Of a DNA stretch of 45,541 nucleotides, positions 9,461 to 18,121 are shown piece by piece (position 1 is the stretch's first letter; each line of letters begins with the position of its first letter). The DNA lies in assembly GCA_017645905.1 (NCBI GenBank), contig JAGCNO010000026.1, forward strand, positions 1 to 45,541, read 5' to 3'. Below the pieces are notes generated by a model. That model was not told the DNA's origin. It did no database searches and saw nothing but the letters and a program-made list of their open reading frames with translations. The stretch comes from Prevotella sp. (lineage in GTDB: Bacteria > Bacteroidota > Bacteroidia > Bacteroidales > Bacteroidaceae). The translations under genes and the position numbers were made by a program.

Positions 9461-9976
9461 TTAGTTTTCAATCTTAGAAGCTGAGCCGTTAGGTGACGAA
9501 GAGTCACGAACGGTTAGATACCACTGACCATCACGACGAATAGGCTGGAGGTAGAGAGACGTAGTGTAGTCCTTGCCCTCAGCATTACGCGAGAACGTGA
9601 AGTTGAACTTCACCTGACAATCAGTCTCAGTACGGAAGCGGATGCTCTCAAAACGATAGTCCAAGACAGGGAATGTGCGGAAAATCTGCTCCTGACGAAT
9701 AGCCATGTTTCGAGGCAAGGGCACAATACTCGAGTCGGGGTCAAGGTAGTAAAGCATGGCAATAGCATCGGAATACTCCTGATTCTTCAAGTGCTCAATG
9801 AACTCAGTAGAAAGCTGGTCAACGATGATGGTATCCTGAGAGTCGAGCGTCATCGTAGGAAGATTGATATCGACTGCGGTAGTGTCACCACCCTTCTTCT
9901 CGCCTGTGCAAGAGCAAAGGCAAAGAGGAATAGCAATAGCTGCCAGTGCAAGAATTCGAAGGTATTTGTATTTCAT
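9461..9976 (-). CDS. Small lipoprotein of unknown function
   Basis: The start was chosen at 9976 because MKYKYLRILALAAIAIPL gives a proper lipoprotein signal peptide ending in the lipobox LCLCSC. An upstream in-frame ATG at 10030 would place extra residues ahead of it and falls inside the upstream terminator hairpin. The mature part (about 145 residues) has an acidic, Thr-rich linker, then a helix-plus-strand region (STEFIEHLKNQEYSDAIAMLY) that resembles small NTF2/DUF4878-like folds; I cannot assign a function. Flanked by terminators on both sides, so it is probably expressed alone or by read-through from the large lipoprotein gene. Confidence 0.8.
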   Translation of the reverse strand: MKYKYLRILALAAIAIPLCLCSCTGEKKGGDTTAVDINLPTMTLDSQDTIIVDQLSTEFIEHLKNQEYSDAIAMLYYLDPDSSIVPLPRNMAIRQEQIFRTFPVLDYRFESIRFRTETDCQVKFNFTFSRNAEGKDYTTSLYLQPIRRDGQWYLTVRDSSSPNGSASKIEN

Positions 9977-9999
9977 AATGCCTAAAGAGTTAATAATTA

Positions 10000-10036
10000 A
10001 AAGGGGTGCATAACATTGTATGCCATACACCCCTTT
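10000..10036 (-). terminator. Terminator after the 1610-residue lipoprotein gene
   Basis: On the minus strand AAAGGGGTG pairs with CACCCCTTT, followed by TTAATTATTAAC. It lies about 50 bp past the stop codon of the large gene. Confidence 0.75.
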
Positions 10037-10083
10037 CTTAGTTATGAGTTTTGTCCTTTAGCAGGACAGAAACTGTTCAATGA

Positions 10084-13000
10084 TTAGTTGCCGATCGTCG
10101 GGCCAAAGTGAACCTTGATGTAGTTCATGTTGGCGTTGTGGAAGTAACGGTCATTAGTGCGCTGGATGTTAGTTGTCTGCTCCCACTTACCAGTGGTGGT
10201 GATGTCACCCCAAGCATACTTAACAGTCACAGGAATAATGATGTCGAATCCACCGTAGTTGACGAGGTCGTTCGAGTAAGTGAAGGTCGTGCTGACAATA
10301 TTACCGGCAGTACCGAGGGTATGGCTGATGCCAAGACCGTTGATAATGTCATTACGTCCGATGAAGCTCTCACTGCCATGGATGTTGGTCAGCATGTGGT
10401 CAACCATAGGCACAACGTTCATCTCATTCCAAGTGCTGGCGTAAGCGTCAGTGAAGTTCGGAGTGTAGACCCAGTTGTTCCAGTTGTAGAAGGCCTTGTT
10501 AGAGCCACGGTTGAACGAGCTACGATCCTGATCCATGTACTTGAAGCCATTCAGGTAGTTGAATCCATAAGGAGCAGTACGTCTCCAAGGAGCCTGGTTC
10601 CAGTTAGTGGAGGGACGATCGTTGTAGTCACCAGCCTTGGTCTTACCCTGGTAGTACTCAATCCACTCCTTCTGATCCTTCACCTGAGTGTAGTTACGCC
10701 AATCCATCGGGAAGATGCGACTGGGCGTACCAGTCTGGCTGCGGAACAGGTTGGTGTAAGTGATGGTGAAGGTGTTGTTACCAGCCACAGCATCCTCAAC
10801 TGCGTTGATAGCAGCAGTCTGCCAAGGAGTCTGGAACTCGACATTCAGAGGACGCAGGAAGCGAACCACGAAGTCAGGATTGTTCAGCATCACGGGAACA
10901 CCAGCAGGACGGTGGAAGAAGGTATGATACTCGGTCTCGGCGGGCAGGCTGGGACCATCAGCGGGAACATAGTTCATAGGTCCAGAGTAGTGCTTAGCCT
11001 CACCAGTCTGATAGTAGTTGTCAACATAGTCCGGACGAACGATGTAGTCCTGACCAGGATGACGCTCGGTAGCAACGGGGTTGACAGCGAGGATGCAGTC
11101 GCCCTCGAACAGGTTCAGGTGGCAGTGTACACTGAAGGGATTATCAGTAGCCTTGCTGTAACCATCCTGAGTGCCGCCGTTGTTCTCAGCGTAGCGACCA
11201 GCACGGTTGAGCAGATCCTGAGCGAACTTGCTGTTGAAATTGTAGTGAACGTTGACGTTCTCATTCAGACGGCCAGTACGATCGAGGTTAGCATACGGAT
11301 AGCGGCTGTTCTCGGCCTGGTGTGTGTCATAGTTGTCAATCCAAGCGATGAGCTCACCATTCTGCATGTCAAAGTGCGTGTAGTTGTGCACAAGTGCATC
11401 GTCGGAAGTGCGAGGATCACCAGTCTTGTTCTCCCAAGAATCGGTGTAGTCAGCGTGGTTCTCAACATACTTGTAAGCGAAGAGATACTTACCGAGCTTG
11501 CCGATATGGCGCTTGCCAGTAGCCTCCTGAGCCCAAACGACGGTGTCAAGCGGGTTCTTGGTGTAGCAAACCTTGATCAGGTAACGGTCAGCATAGAACT
11601 TGTCGTTCTCCATAGTAACCTTGTGGTCACCACTTTCATCGACGCTTCCAGCAGCAGCACCGTTGTGCCAGTAAGGAGTACCCTCCTCAATGTCACCGAG
11701 CCAGTTCTTGGTGTAGAAGTACAGATCTCCGTGGAGCTCACCGAGCTTAGCCTTCTGGATACCGATGCGCTCAGCAGCATCAGCTGAACCTTCAATCTCA
11801 CTATAGAAGAAGTCGAATGCCTTAGGATTGTTGCTGAGAGAAGCAGCCCAATCATACTTGGTCAGCATCTGCTGCAGATTCATCACGAAGCGACGAACAT
11901 CCTCATTATAAGTCTCACCATTCTTGAAGGCATCAATGTTAGCATTGACGAAGGTCTTCTTACCACCATAGACACCAGCGATGCTGTACCAGCCACCGTT
12001 CTCATTTGTACGGCTTGCACGATCCATAGTAGCCTTGTTCAGGTGAATACGAACCTGGAACCAGATTGTAACCTCAGGCCATCCGTTATGACCAGTATCG
12101 TACAGCTTAGCAGCCACACGGGTATCGCAGTAAGGATAGAAGTCAGCCTCTGAGAGGTAAGCAACCTTGTTGCCCAAACTGTCAAGGTAAACGCCCTCGT
12201 GGTCACGCTTAACGAGCTGCTGCAGCATCTGCTCAGCTGTCATAGTGAGACCAATGAGGTTGGTTGCACGGTGGAGCGGGTCATCGTTGGTGTAGATAAC
12301 ACGACCGTAACGGTCGGGATCAACGAAGCGCTGCTCAGCGTTCGGACGGCCGAGGTACGGGTCATAGATGTTAACATCGCCATTGAGGACAACCTGCGGG
12401 AGAACCCAGTTCTCGGGCTTGCTGAGGTTGACACCGTCAACCCAGTTCTTCTGAGTGTTCACAGTGGGATCATAGGTATTGGTCTTCTTCGTGTAAGGAA
12501 TGTAAACCTGACCTTCGACATACTGTGACTGAGCAATCTCGCTGAAAGCAAGCTCAAGACCATTGACGTTGCGGAGAGCATAGTTCTTAGTGAGCTCGCC
12601 CTCAGAGATGCTCAGACCATAATGCTTGATAGCGTCGAGAATCTGCTCCTCAACCTCGTGCCAGTTGGTCAGAATGGTATCACCAGCGCAGCTTGCATAA
12701 AGGTTAGAATTCTGTGAGGCAATATTGACGTTGAGCACAACGGGATCGGTCTCGTCACAAATCTTGAACTTGATGAAGCCGACAGCAACCAGGTTGTGGC
12801 GAGGATTGTTATCCTTGGCAACAGCCTCCCAGTTCATGTGGTCGGGGTTCCAAGTCATCTCGTCGAGAGTATCGATAAGCTCGATCATCACCAGAGGCTC
12901 GCGGCCGATAGAGCTGCGGCTGGTCTGGGTGCGATCACGCTTTCCGTTTTTAACGAAGTTAGCCTTCAGAAGGTGACCGTCGGCGATGTGGGCATGCTGA

Positions 13001-14916
13001 GACTGATCAGTGTAGTATTTGTTAATGCCCTGAGCTGCCTGAGTAGCAGGATACTCGTAGTTAACGACGGTGTACTTACGCTTGAAGCCAAGGCGCTCGA
13101 AGTCGACGGGAAGGTCGAACTCCTTGTCACCACTGTCATAGTAGTGGTGGAGAGCGTGAACCTCAACGATCTCATCCAGGTCAACAGGAGTTCCATCCCA
13201 CTTCAGAGTGTGAGTGTAAGGATTCTCGATGGCCCAACGAGCCTGACGATAGATGTGCACGATATCCTTGTTGTACTTGGCCTCGCGGGTAGCGTCGTCG
13301 CTTGAAACGTGCTCCTCAGTCCAAGTGTACTGGTTACGATCCATCATACCGCAGTCGGTATCGGCGGGCTTGTCAATGTGAGGATAGGTGTCGTAGTGAC
13401 TGATGGAAGCATCGTTGTCAGCCAGGCAATAGTTGTGCTGGTGAACGCGTGCGATAGCACCCCAGTCAGAAGTAACGGTACGAGTTGTGCCATCAGCTGA
13501 AGGAGCTGTAGCCTCCAGAGAAACAACAGTTACCTGACCAGCGCAAGGGCTTCCGTACATCTCTATACGGTGCCACATGTCGGGGCTGTTGGTGAAGTAA
13601 GCGTGGAGGAGACCATTCTCAACGTTGTAAATCTCCGGTCCGCAAACATCAAGAGCGAGGTCGACAGAGTTCTTCTCGGCACGGGTCTGAGTGGTGTTGA
13701 CATAGTTACGATCCTCAGTGTTGAGGGCGATAGTACCGATCTCAGCACGTGTGAGGTGCTTCGGGTTGATGTGATAGTAAGCATCGATAACAGGATACTT
13801 GTAGATCAGATCGTTCTTCGGAGCATACTCGTAAGTGATGTCATAAGCGTTGGTAGAAGTGCGGGCATAACCTGCATTCTCCTGGCTGCGCCAATCAGTG
13901 GTCTTGGCAGGATCGTAGTCGTTCTGCAGTGCGTTCTCGTCGCCGGCATGTTCAGCGTTGTACTCGTCATCGGCGTAATAGATAGAGAAACCGAGTGGCT
14001 GGTACACACCGTGGATAGCCTCGACAGCCTCGATACCACCGTAGTACAGGGTGGGTTTCAGAACGAGGCTTGTGAGAGCGTTGTCAACGAATACGTTCAG
14101 CGTGCTCATGTTAACGCTGGCGTTGTCGATACGGCCCTTAGTGTCATTGATCTGAGCCTGCATGTCATTCAGGCGGGCATTGATTTCGCTAATGCTGTTG
14201 GCATTTTCGTCAATCTTTGCCAGAGTAGCCTGAAGGTTGCTAACAGCATTCTCTGCCTCAGCAATCTTCTCGTCAATCATAGCCATCACGCTCTCTTCGC
14301 TAAGGAAAGCGAGCTTAGAAGCCATTTCGGCCTTGAAGCTGTTGATGACATTCTGCTGGCTTTCGATGTCAGAACGGAGAGCCTCGATAGCCTCGATAGC
14401 TTCCTTCTTGTTGCTCTCAACCTGTCCCTTCAGAGTAGCGACTTCTGCGATACCCTCAGTGAGCTGGTTGAGGTTGGTGTCGATAGCGTCGATGCGTCCG
14501 GCAACCTTAGCGATCTCGGTGTCGAGAGTCTTCTGGTCAACCTTACCATCGGCGATAGCCTTCACGTCATTGATGGCCTTCTGGAGCTCATCAATAGTGC
14601 TCTGCAGGGCAGCGGTCTTAGCGAGAGCCTCGACAGCTTCCTTAGCCTCCTTAGCCACAGCGTTTGCATCTGCACCGTTCTTTGTGGCTTCCTCAGCGGC
14701 CTTAACAGCCTTGTCGGCAGCAGCCTGAGCAACTGCGAGCTCTGACTTAGCATTGTTCAGAGCATTCTGAAGGCTGGTCACCTGACCTTGAAGGACGGAG
14801 GCGTTCTGCTCGATTTTAGCGATGTCGCCGTCATAGTCCTTACAAGACTGGAACGAGCCTACGGCAGTAATAAACATTGCTGCCATAAGCAACTTACTGA
14901 AAAATTGTTTTTTCAT
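10084..14916 (-). CDS. Very large surface lipoprotein with N-terminal coiled coil
   Basis: The start at 14916 (MKKQFFSKLLMAAMFITAV) gives a lipoprotein signal ending in SFQSC; an ATG four codons upstream is an alternative. Residues about 30-290 are a long heptad-rich coiled coil (Ala, Glu, Ile, Asn). The remaining 1300 residues are Tyr/Asn/Asp/Trp-rich with no motif I recognise. The CKDYDGDI start followed by a coiled coil resembles the N-terminal segment that some databases call 'PL29 lyase N-terminal', but no lyase domain is evident. Codon use is strongly biased to C-ending Tyr and Asn codons. With a strong promoter, a long leader and its own terminator, this looks like an abundant outer-surface structural protein, possibly S-layer-like; that role is inference. 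Confidence 0.85.
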   Translation of the reverse strand: MKKQFFSKLLMAAMFITAVGSFQSCKDYDGDIAKIEQNASVLQGQVTSLQNALNNAKSELAVAQAAADKAVKAAEEATKNGADANAVAKEAKEAVEALAKTAALQSTIDELQKAINDVKAIADGKVDQKTLDTEIAKVAGRIDAIDTNLNQLTEGIAEVATLKGQVESNKKEAIEAIEALRSDIESQQNVINSFKAEMASKLAFLSEESVMAMIDEKIAEAENAVSNLQATLAKIDENANSISEINARLNDMQAQINDTKGRIDNASVNMSTLNVFVDNALTSLVLKPTLYYGGIEAVEAIHGVYQPLGFSIYYADDEYNAEHAGDENALQNDYDPAKTTDWRSQENAGYARTSTNAYDITYEYAPKNDLIYKYPVIDAYYHINPKHLTRAEIGTIALNTEDRNYVNTTQTRAEKNSVDLALDVCGPEIYNVENGLLHAYFTNSPDMWHRIEMYGSPCAGQVTVVSLEATAPSADGTTRTVTSDWGAIARVHQHNYCLADNDASISHYDTYPHIDKPADTDCGMMDRNQYTWTEEHVSSDDATREAKYNKDIVHIYRQARWAIENPYTHTLKWDGTPVDLDEIVEVHALHHYYDSGDKEFDLPVDFERLGFKRKYTVVNYEYPATQAAQGINKYYTDQSQHAHIADGHLLKANFVKNGKRDRTQTSRSSIGREPLVMIELIDTLDEMTWNPDHMNWEAVAKDNNPRHNLVAVGFIKFKICDETDPVVLNVNIASQNSNLYASCAGDTILTNWHEVEEQILDAIKHYGLSISEGELTKNYALRNVNGLELAFSEIAQSQYVEGQVYIPYTKKTNTYDPTVNTQKNWVDGVNLSKPENWVLPQVVLNGDVNIYDPYLGRPNAEQRFVDPDRYGRVIYTNDDPLHRATNLIGLTMTAEQMLQQLVKRDHEGVYLDSLGNKVAYLSEADFYPYCDTRVAAKLYDTGHNGWPEVTIWFQVRIHLNKATMDRASRTNENGGWYSIAGVYGGKKTFVNANIDAFKNGETYNEDVRRFVMNLQQMLTKYDWAASLSNNPKAFDFFYSEIEGSADAAERIGIQKAKLGELHGDLYFYTKNWLGDIEEGTPYWHNGAAAGSVDESGDHKVTMENDKFYADRYLIKVCYTKNPLDTVVWAQEATGKRHIGKLGKYLFAYKYVENHADYTDSWENKTGDPRTSDDALVHNYTHFDMQNGELIAWIDNYDTHQAENSRYPYANLDRTGRLNENVNVHYNFNSKFAQDLLNRAGRYAENNGGTQDGYSKATDNPFSVHCHLNLFEGDCILAVNPVATERHPGQDYIVRPDYVDNYYQTGEAKHYSGPMNYVPADGPSLPAETEYHTFFHRPAGVPVMLNNPDFVVRFLRPLNVEFQTPWQTAAINAVEDAVAGNNTFTITYTNLFRSQTGTPSRIFPMDWRNYTQVKDQKEWIEYYQGKTKAGDYNDRPSTNWNQAPWRRTAPYGFNYLNGFKYMDQDRSSFNRGSNKAFYNWNNWVYTPNFTDAYASTWNEMNVVPMVDHMLTNIHGSESFIGRNDIINGLGISHTLGTAGNIVSTTFTYSNDLVNYGGFDIIIPVTVKYAWGDITTTGKWEQTTNIQRTNDRYFHNANMNYIKVHFGPTIGN

Positions 14917-15092
14917 ACAGTTAAACATTTAAAATTAATAAAAAAATTAAGTAGTTAATACATCAGTTGATTTTCTTTCTTTCTCTATACATCTTTTCTC
15001 TATCTATGTTTTCATCTTCTATCCCCCATTTATTATTCCGGCCAAGTGTTTCTGCATGTGAATTGATGCCTTTACGGCTGGCTCACAAGCGC

Positions 15093-15109
15093 GTCTCTGG
15101 CGCGGAGAC
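15093..15109 (-). promoter_or_regulatory. Stem-loop at the 5' end of the large lipoprotein leader
   Basis: GTCTC and GAGAC flank a seven-base loop about 8 bases downstream of the predicted transcription start. Hairpins at an extreme 5' end often stabilise mRNA; that role here is inference. Confidence 0.4.
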
Positions 15110-15123
15110 ACGATTTTTGGGTG

Positions 15124-15155
15124 CAAATATAGACATATTTTTGGTATCGTGCAAA
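15124..15155 (-). promoter_or_regulatory. Promoter of the large lipoprotein gene
   Basis: On the minus strand TATATTTG (15124-15131) lies about 20 bases after TTTGC (15151-15155), matching the Bacteroidota -33/-7 pair. The predicted start near 15117 leaves a leader of about 200 nt before the ATG at 14916. The 296-bp gap between asnS and this gene holds this promoter, the leader stem-loop and the asnS terminator. Confidence 0.8.
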
Positions 15156-15188
15156 TATTTTTAAGGTTTTTTTCAAAAATCTATAAAA

Positions 15189-15212
15189 AAAATACGATAA
15201 ATGGGGTATTTT
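15189..15212 (-). terminator. Likely asnS terminator
   Basis: On the minus strand AAAATAC and GTATTTT flank a ten-base loop, and the run continues into TTTTTT. It starts 13 bp past the asnS stop. Confidence 0.65.
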
Positions 15213-15224
15213 GATACTTTTTCC

Positions 15225-16685
15225 TTAGAAATCGGCCGTTTTGGGGGTTCTTGGGAAGGGTATCACGTCGCGTATGTTTTGCATGCCTGTAACGAAGAGA
15301 ATGAGTCGCTCAAAGCCGAGTCCGAAACCAGCGTGGGGGCATGAACCGTAACGTCGTGTATCGAGGTACCACCAGAGTTTGTCGGTCTCCATGTTTCGTG
15401 CATTGATTTCTGCCATGAGTTTGTCGTAGTTTTCCTCACGGACTGAGCCGCCGATGATTTCTCCGATTTGCGGGAAGAGGACATCGGTGCCCTGCATGGT
15501 GGGGCCGGGTGCGACGGTGCCACGGTATCCGATGGATGAGCCTGCCTCAGCGGAAACGTTCTGCTTCATGTAGAAGGCTTTGATGGCCGAGGGGTAGTCT
15601 GTCATAATGACGGGCTTCTTGAAGTGCTGTTCGACGAGGTAGCGTTCGTGCTCAGATGCAAGGTCGTCGCCCCAGTTGCAAGGGAACTCGAACTTGTGAC
15701 CGTTCTTGATGGCTTCCTGGAGGATTTCGATGCCCTTGGTGTAGGGCAGGCGCACGAATTCAGTGCCGATGACGGATTTCAACCGGTCTATGAGGCTCTT
15801 GTCAATCATCTGGTTGAGGAAGGCGAGGTCGTCCTGACAGTTGTCGAGTGCCCACTGTACACAATATTTAATAAAGTCCTCCTCGAGGTCCATCAGTTCC
15901 TCCTGGTCCATGAAGGCGACCTCGGGCTCAATCATCCAGAACTCGGCGAGGTGTCGAGGTGTGTTGCTGTTCTCGGCACGGAAGGTAGGGCCGAAGGTAT
16001 AGATGGCTCCCAGTGCTGTGGCGCCGAGTTCACCCTCGAGCTGTCCGGAGACGGTAAGCGATGTCTGCTCTCCGAAGAAGTCATCGTCGTAGATGATCTT
16101 TCCCTGCTCGTCCTTCTTCAGGTCGTAGAGGTTCTTTGTGGTGACCTGGAACATGTTTCCTGCTCCCTCGCAGTCGCTGGCGGTGATAAGCGGAGTGTGG
16201 AAATAGAAGAATCCGTGGTCGTGGAAGTACTTGTGAATGGCGATGGCCATGTTATGGCGTATACGCATCACGGCTCCGAAGGTGTTGGTACGCAGTCGGA
16301 GGTGTGCGTTCTTGCGCATGACCTCGAAGCTCTGGCCCTTCTTCTGCATGGGATAGGTGTTGTCGCAGAGTCCAAGTACCTCTATCGAGGTGGCCTGGAT
16401 TTCGGATGGCTGTCCTGCAGCGGGGCTTTCCACGAGGGTTCCGCTAACAGCGATGCAGGCACCTGTGGTGACGTCCTTGAGGGAGGGGGCAGCAACAGTG
16501 TTGCTGCATAGCTGACAAGCGTCGGGGTCTACCACTATCTGGACATTCTTAATGGTGGATCCGTCGTTGAGGGCAATGAAGTCTACGGCCTTGCTTGAGC
16601 GGTGGGTACGCACCCAGCCCTTCACGCAGACTGCTTTTCCATATTCTGTGCTTTTCAGCACATCAACTATCTTTGTTCTTTTCAT
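15225..16685 (-). CDS. asnS: Asparaginyl-tRNA synthetase
   Basis: Charges tRNA-Asn with asparagine in the cytoplasm. An N-terminal OB-fold anticodon-binding domain ([22 protein letters not shown]) is followed by a class II catalytic core: [20 protein letters not shown] (motif 2 region) and [22 protein letters not shown] (motif 3). At 486 residues it is slightly longer than typical bacterial enzymes. The segment after FYMKQN reads [19 protein letters not shown] before [14 protein letters not shown], where most enzymes have a shorter stretch. Last gene of a probable purB-rluB-asnS unit, 80 bp after rluB. Confidence 0.97.
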   Translation of the reverse strand: MKRTKIVDVLKSTEYGKAVCVKGWVRTHRSSKAVDFIALNDGSTIKNVQIVVDPDACQLCSNTVAAPSLKDVTTGACIAVSGTLVESPAAGQPSEIQATSIEVLGLCDNTYPMQKKGQSFEVMRKNAHLRLRTNTFGAVMRIRHNMAIAIHKYFHDHGFFYFHTPLITASDCEGAGNMFQVTTKNLYDLKKDEQGKIIYDDDFFGEQTSLTVSGQLEGELGATALGAIYTFGPTFRAENSNTPRHLAEFWMIEPEVAFMDQEELMDLEEDFIKYCVQWALDNCQDDLAFLNQMIDKSLIDRLKSVIGTEFVRLPYTKGIEILQEAIKNGHKFEFPCNWGDDLASEHERYLVEQHFKKPVIMTDYPSAIKAFYMKQNVSAEAGSSIGYRGTVAPGPTMQGTDVLFPQIGEIIGGSVREENYDKLMAEINARNMETDKLWWYLDTRRYGSCPHAGFGLGFERLILFVTGMQNIRDVIPFPRTPKTADF

Positions 16686-16731
16686 TTCATCAGACCTTAT
16701 TAATTGTTTAAGTAGGAAGTCTGCGCTTGTT

Positions 16732-16762
16732 CAGACCCCCAACCCCCTAACTAAGGGGGCTA
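16732..16762. repeat. Single-arm REP-like hairpin between asnS and rluB
   Basis: CAGACCCCCAACCCCCT followed by AACTAAGGGGGCT forms a G/C-rich hairpin of the same type as the dispersed elements elsewhere in the window. It stops 4 bp short of the rluB stop codon. Confidence 0.6.
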
Positions 16763-16765
16763 ATG

Positions 16766-18109
16766 TTATTCGTATGCTCCCATTCTGAGTTGGTCTACTT
16801 CCTCCTCAGTGAGGTAACGCCAGTCGCCGCGACGGAGGTTTTTCTTAGTAAGACCGGCGAACTGCACGCGGTCGAGTTTCTGCACGCGGTAGCCGAGCGA
16901 CTCGAAGATGCGACGCACGATGCGGTTCTTTCCAGAGTGAATCTCGATTCCCACCTGCTTCTTGTCGTTAGCATCGGCATACTGCACGTCGTCGGCCTTT
17001 ACTTCTCCGTCCTCGAGCATCACTCCTGTGGCGATGGCCTGCATGTCGTGTGCGGTTACGTTACGGTCGAGGTACACGTGGTAAATCTTCTTCTTCAGGT
17101 ACTTGGGATGTGTAAGCTTCGAGGCGAGGTCTCCGTCGTTAGTGAGGAGCAGCACGCCTGTGGTATTACGGTCGAGACGTCCCACGGGGTAGATGCGCTC
17201 GGGGCATGCACCCTTGACGAGGTCCATGACGGTCTTGCGCTGCTGGGGGTCGTCGCTGGTGGTGACATAGTCCTTGGGCTTGTTGAGGAGCACGTAGACT
17301 TTCTTCTCCATGCTGACAGGATCCTCATGGAAGCGTACGACGTCGGTACGCAGCACCTTTGTTCCCAGCTCGGTGACCACCTGTCCGTTGACGGAGACGA
17401 CACCGGCCTGGATGAACTCGTCAGCCTCGCGACGGCTGCAGATACCTGCATTGGCGAGGAACTTGTTCAGACGGATAGGCTCGTTGGGGTCGAAGTTCAC
17501 TTCCTTGTACTCTATACGTTTCTTCATGGAGTACTTAGCGTTGGGGTCATAGTCGGCCGTACGCGGCCGCTTCTGGTACGGCTTGCGGGGTCCCTGCTGG
17601 TAACCGCCCTGTCCGTAGTTGCTGTTGTAGGGACGCTGCTGACGGGGCTGGTATCCACCCGGGCGCTGCTGATAGCCACCCTGCTGGTAGTCTCCACTCT
17701 GCTGACGGGGCTTATATCCCTGACGGGGCTGGTACTGCTGGCGGGGCTGATAGCCGCCCTCTTCGCCCTCCTGATTATAGCGTGGCCGATATCCACCACC
17801 CTGCTGGTAGCCTCCGCGCTGCTGATAGGGCATATTATTATTAAATGTACGCGCGCGATAGGGACGCTGCTCCCTTGGCTGCTGCTGCAGAGAGCTTCCG
17901 AAGCCCTCCGGACGGAAGGCTCCCTCATCGTCGCGCTGCTGATAACGGTTGTAACTATTGGTACGGTCGTAGCCCTGTGGGCGCGGACTGCTGTGGCTGA
18001 TACGCGGGCGCGGCGAGCGTCCTACAGGCCTGAAATCCGACTGGTAGCCATCACGGCTGGCGGATTGCTGCTCGTTGAGCTGGTCTTTGTTTTCGTTTTC
18101 GAAGTCCAT
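16766..18109 (-). CDS. rluB: RsuA/RluB-family rRNA pseudouridine synthase with long disordered N-terminus
   Basis: Residues about 208-245 form an S4 RNA-binding domain (RLNKFLANAGICSRREADEF), and Asp313 in GRLDRNTTG is the catalytic aspartate of the RsuA family, which isomerises specific uridines in ribosomal RNA. RluB (23S rRNA) is the most likely assignment but RsuA or RluE specificity is not excluded. The first ~205 residues are low-complexity, rich in Gln, Gly, Tyr, Arg and Pro with repeated YQPRQ and GGYQ units, and are probably disordered and RNA-binding. The gene starts 12 bp after the purB stop and is very likely co-transcribed with it. Confidence 0.93.
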   Translation of the reverse strand: MDFENENKDQLNEQQSASRDGYQSDFRPVGRSPRPRISHSSPRPQGYDRTNSYNRYQQRDDEGAFRPEGFGSSLQQQPREQRPYRARTFNNNMPYQQRGGYQQGGGYRPRYNQEGEEGGYQPRQQYQPRQGYKPRQQSGDYQQGGYQQRPGGYQPRQQRPYNSNYGQGGYQQGPRKPYQKRPRTADYDPNAKYSMKKRIEYKEVNFDPNEPIRLNKFLANAGICSRREADEFIQAGVVSVNGQVVTELGTKVLRTDVVRFHEDPVSMEKKVYVLLNKPKDYVTTSDDPQQRKTVMDLVKGACPERIYPVGRLDRNTTGVLLLTNDGDLASKLTHPKYLKKKIYHVYLDRNVTAHDMQAIATGVMLEDGEVKADDVQYADANDKKQVGIEIHSGKNRIVRRIFESLGYRVQKLDRVQFAGLTKKNLRRGDWRYLTEEEVDQLRMGAYE

Positions 18110-18121
18110 GATGTGTTTTTT

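Noticed and set aside
10108-14745. Long open frames on the plus strand opposite the large lipoprotein (559 and 391 codons)
   Set aside because: They mirror a strongly codon-biased gene on the other strand, have Val/Ser/Leu-rich low-information translations, and lack a promoter or recognisable domain.
14929-15224. Riboswitch in the large lipoprotein leader
   Set aside because: Only one short stem-loop is apparent, with no conserved aptamer pattern that I recognise.
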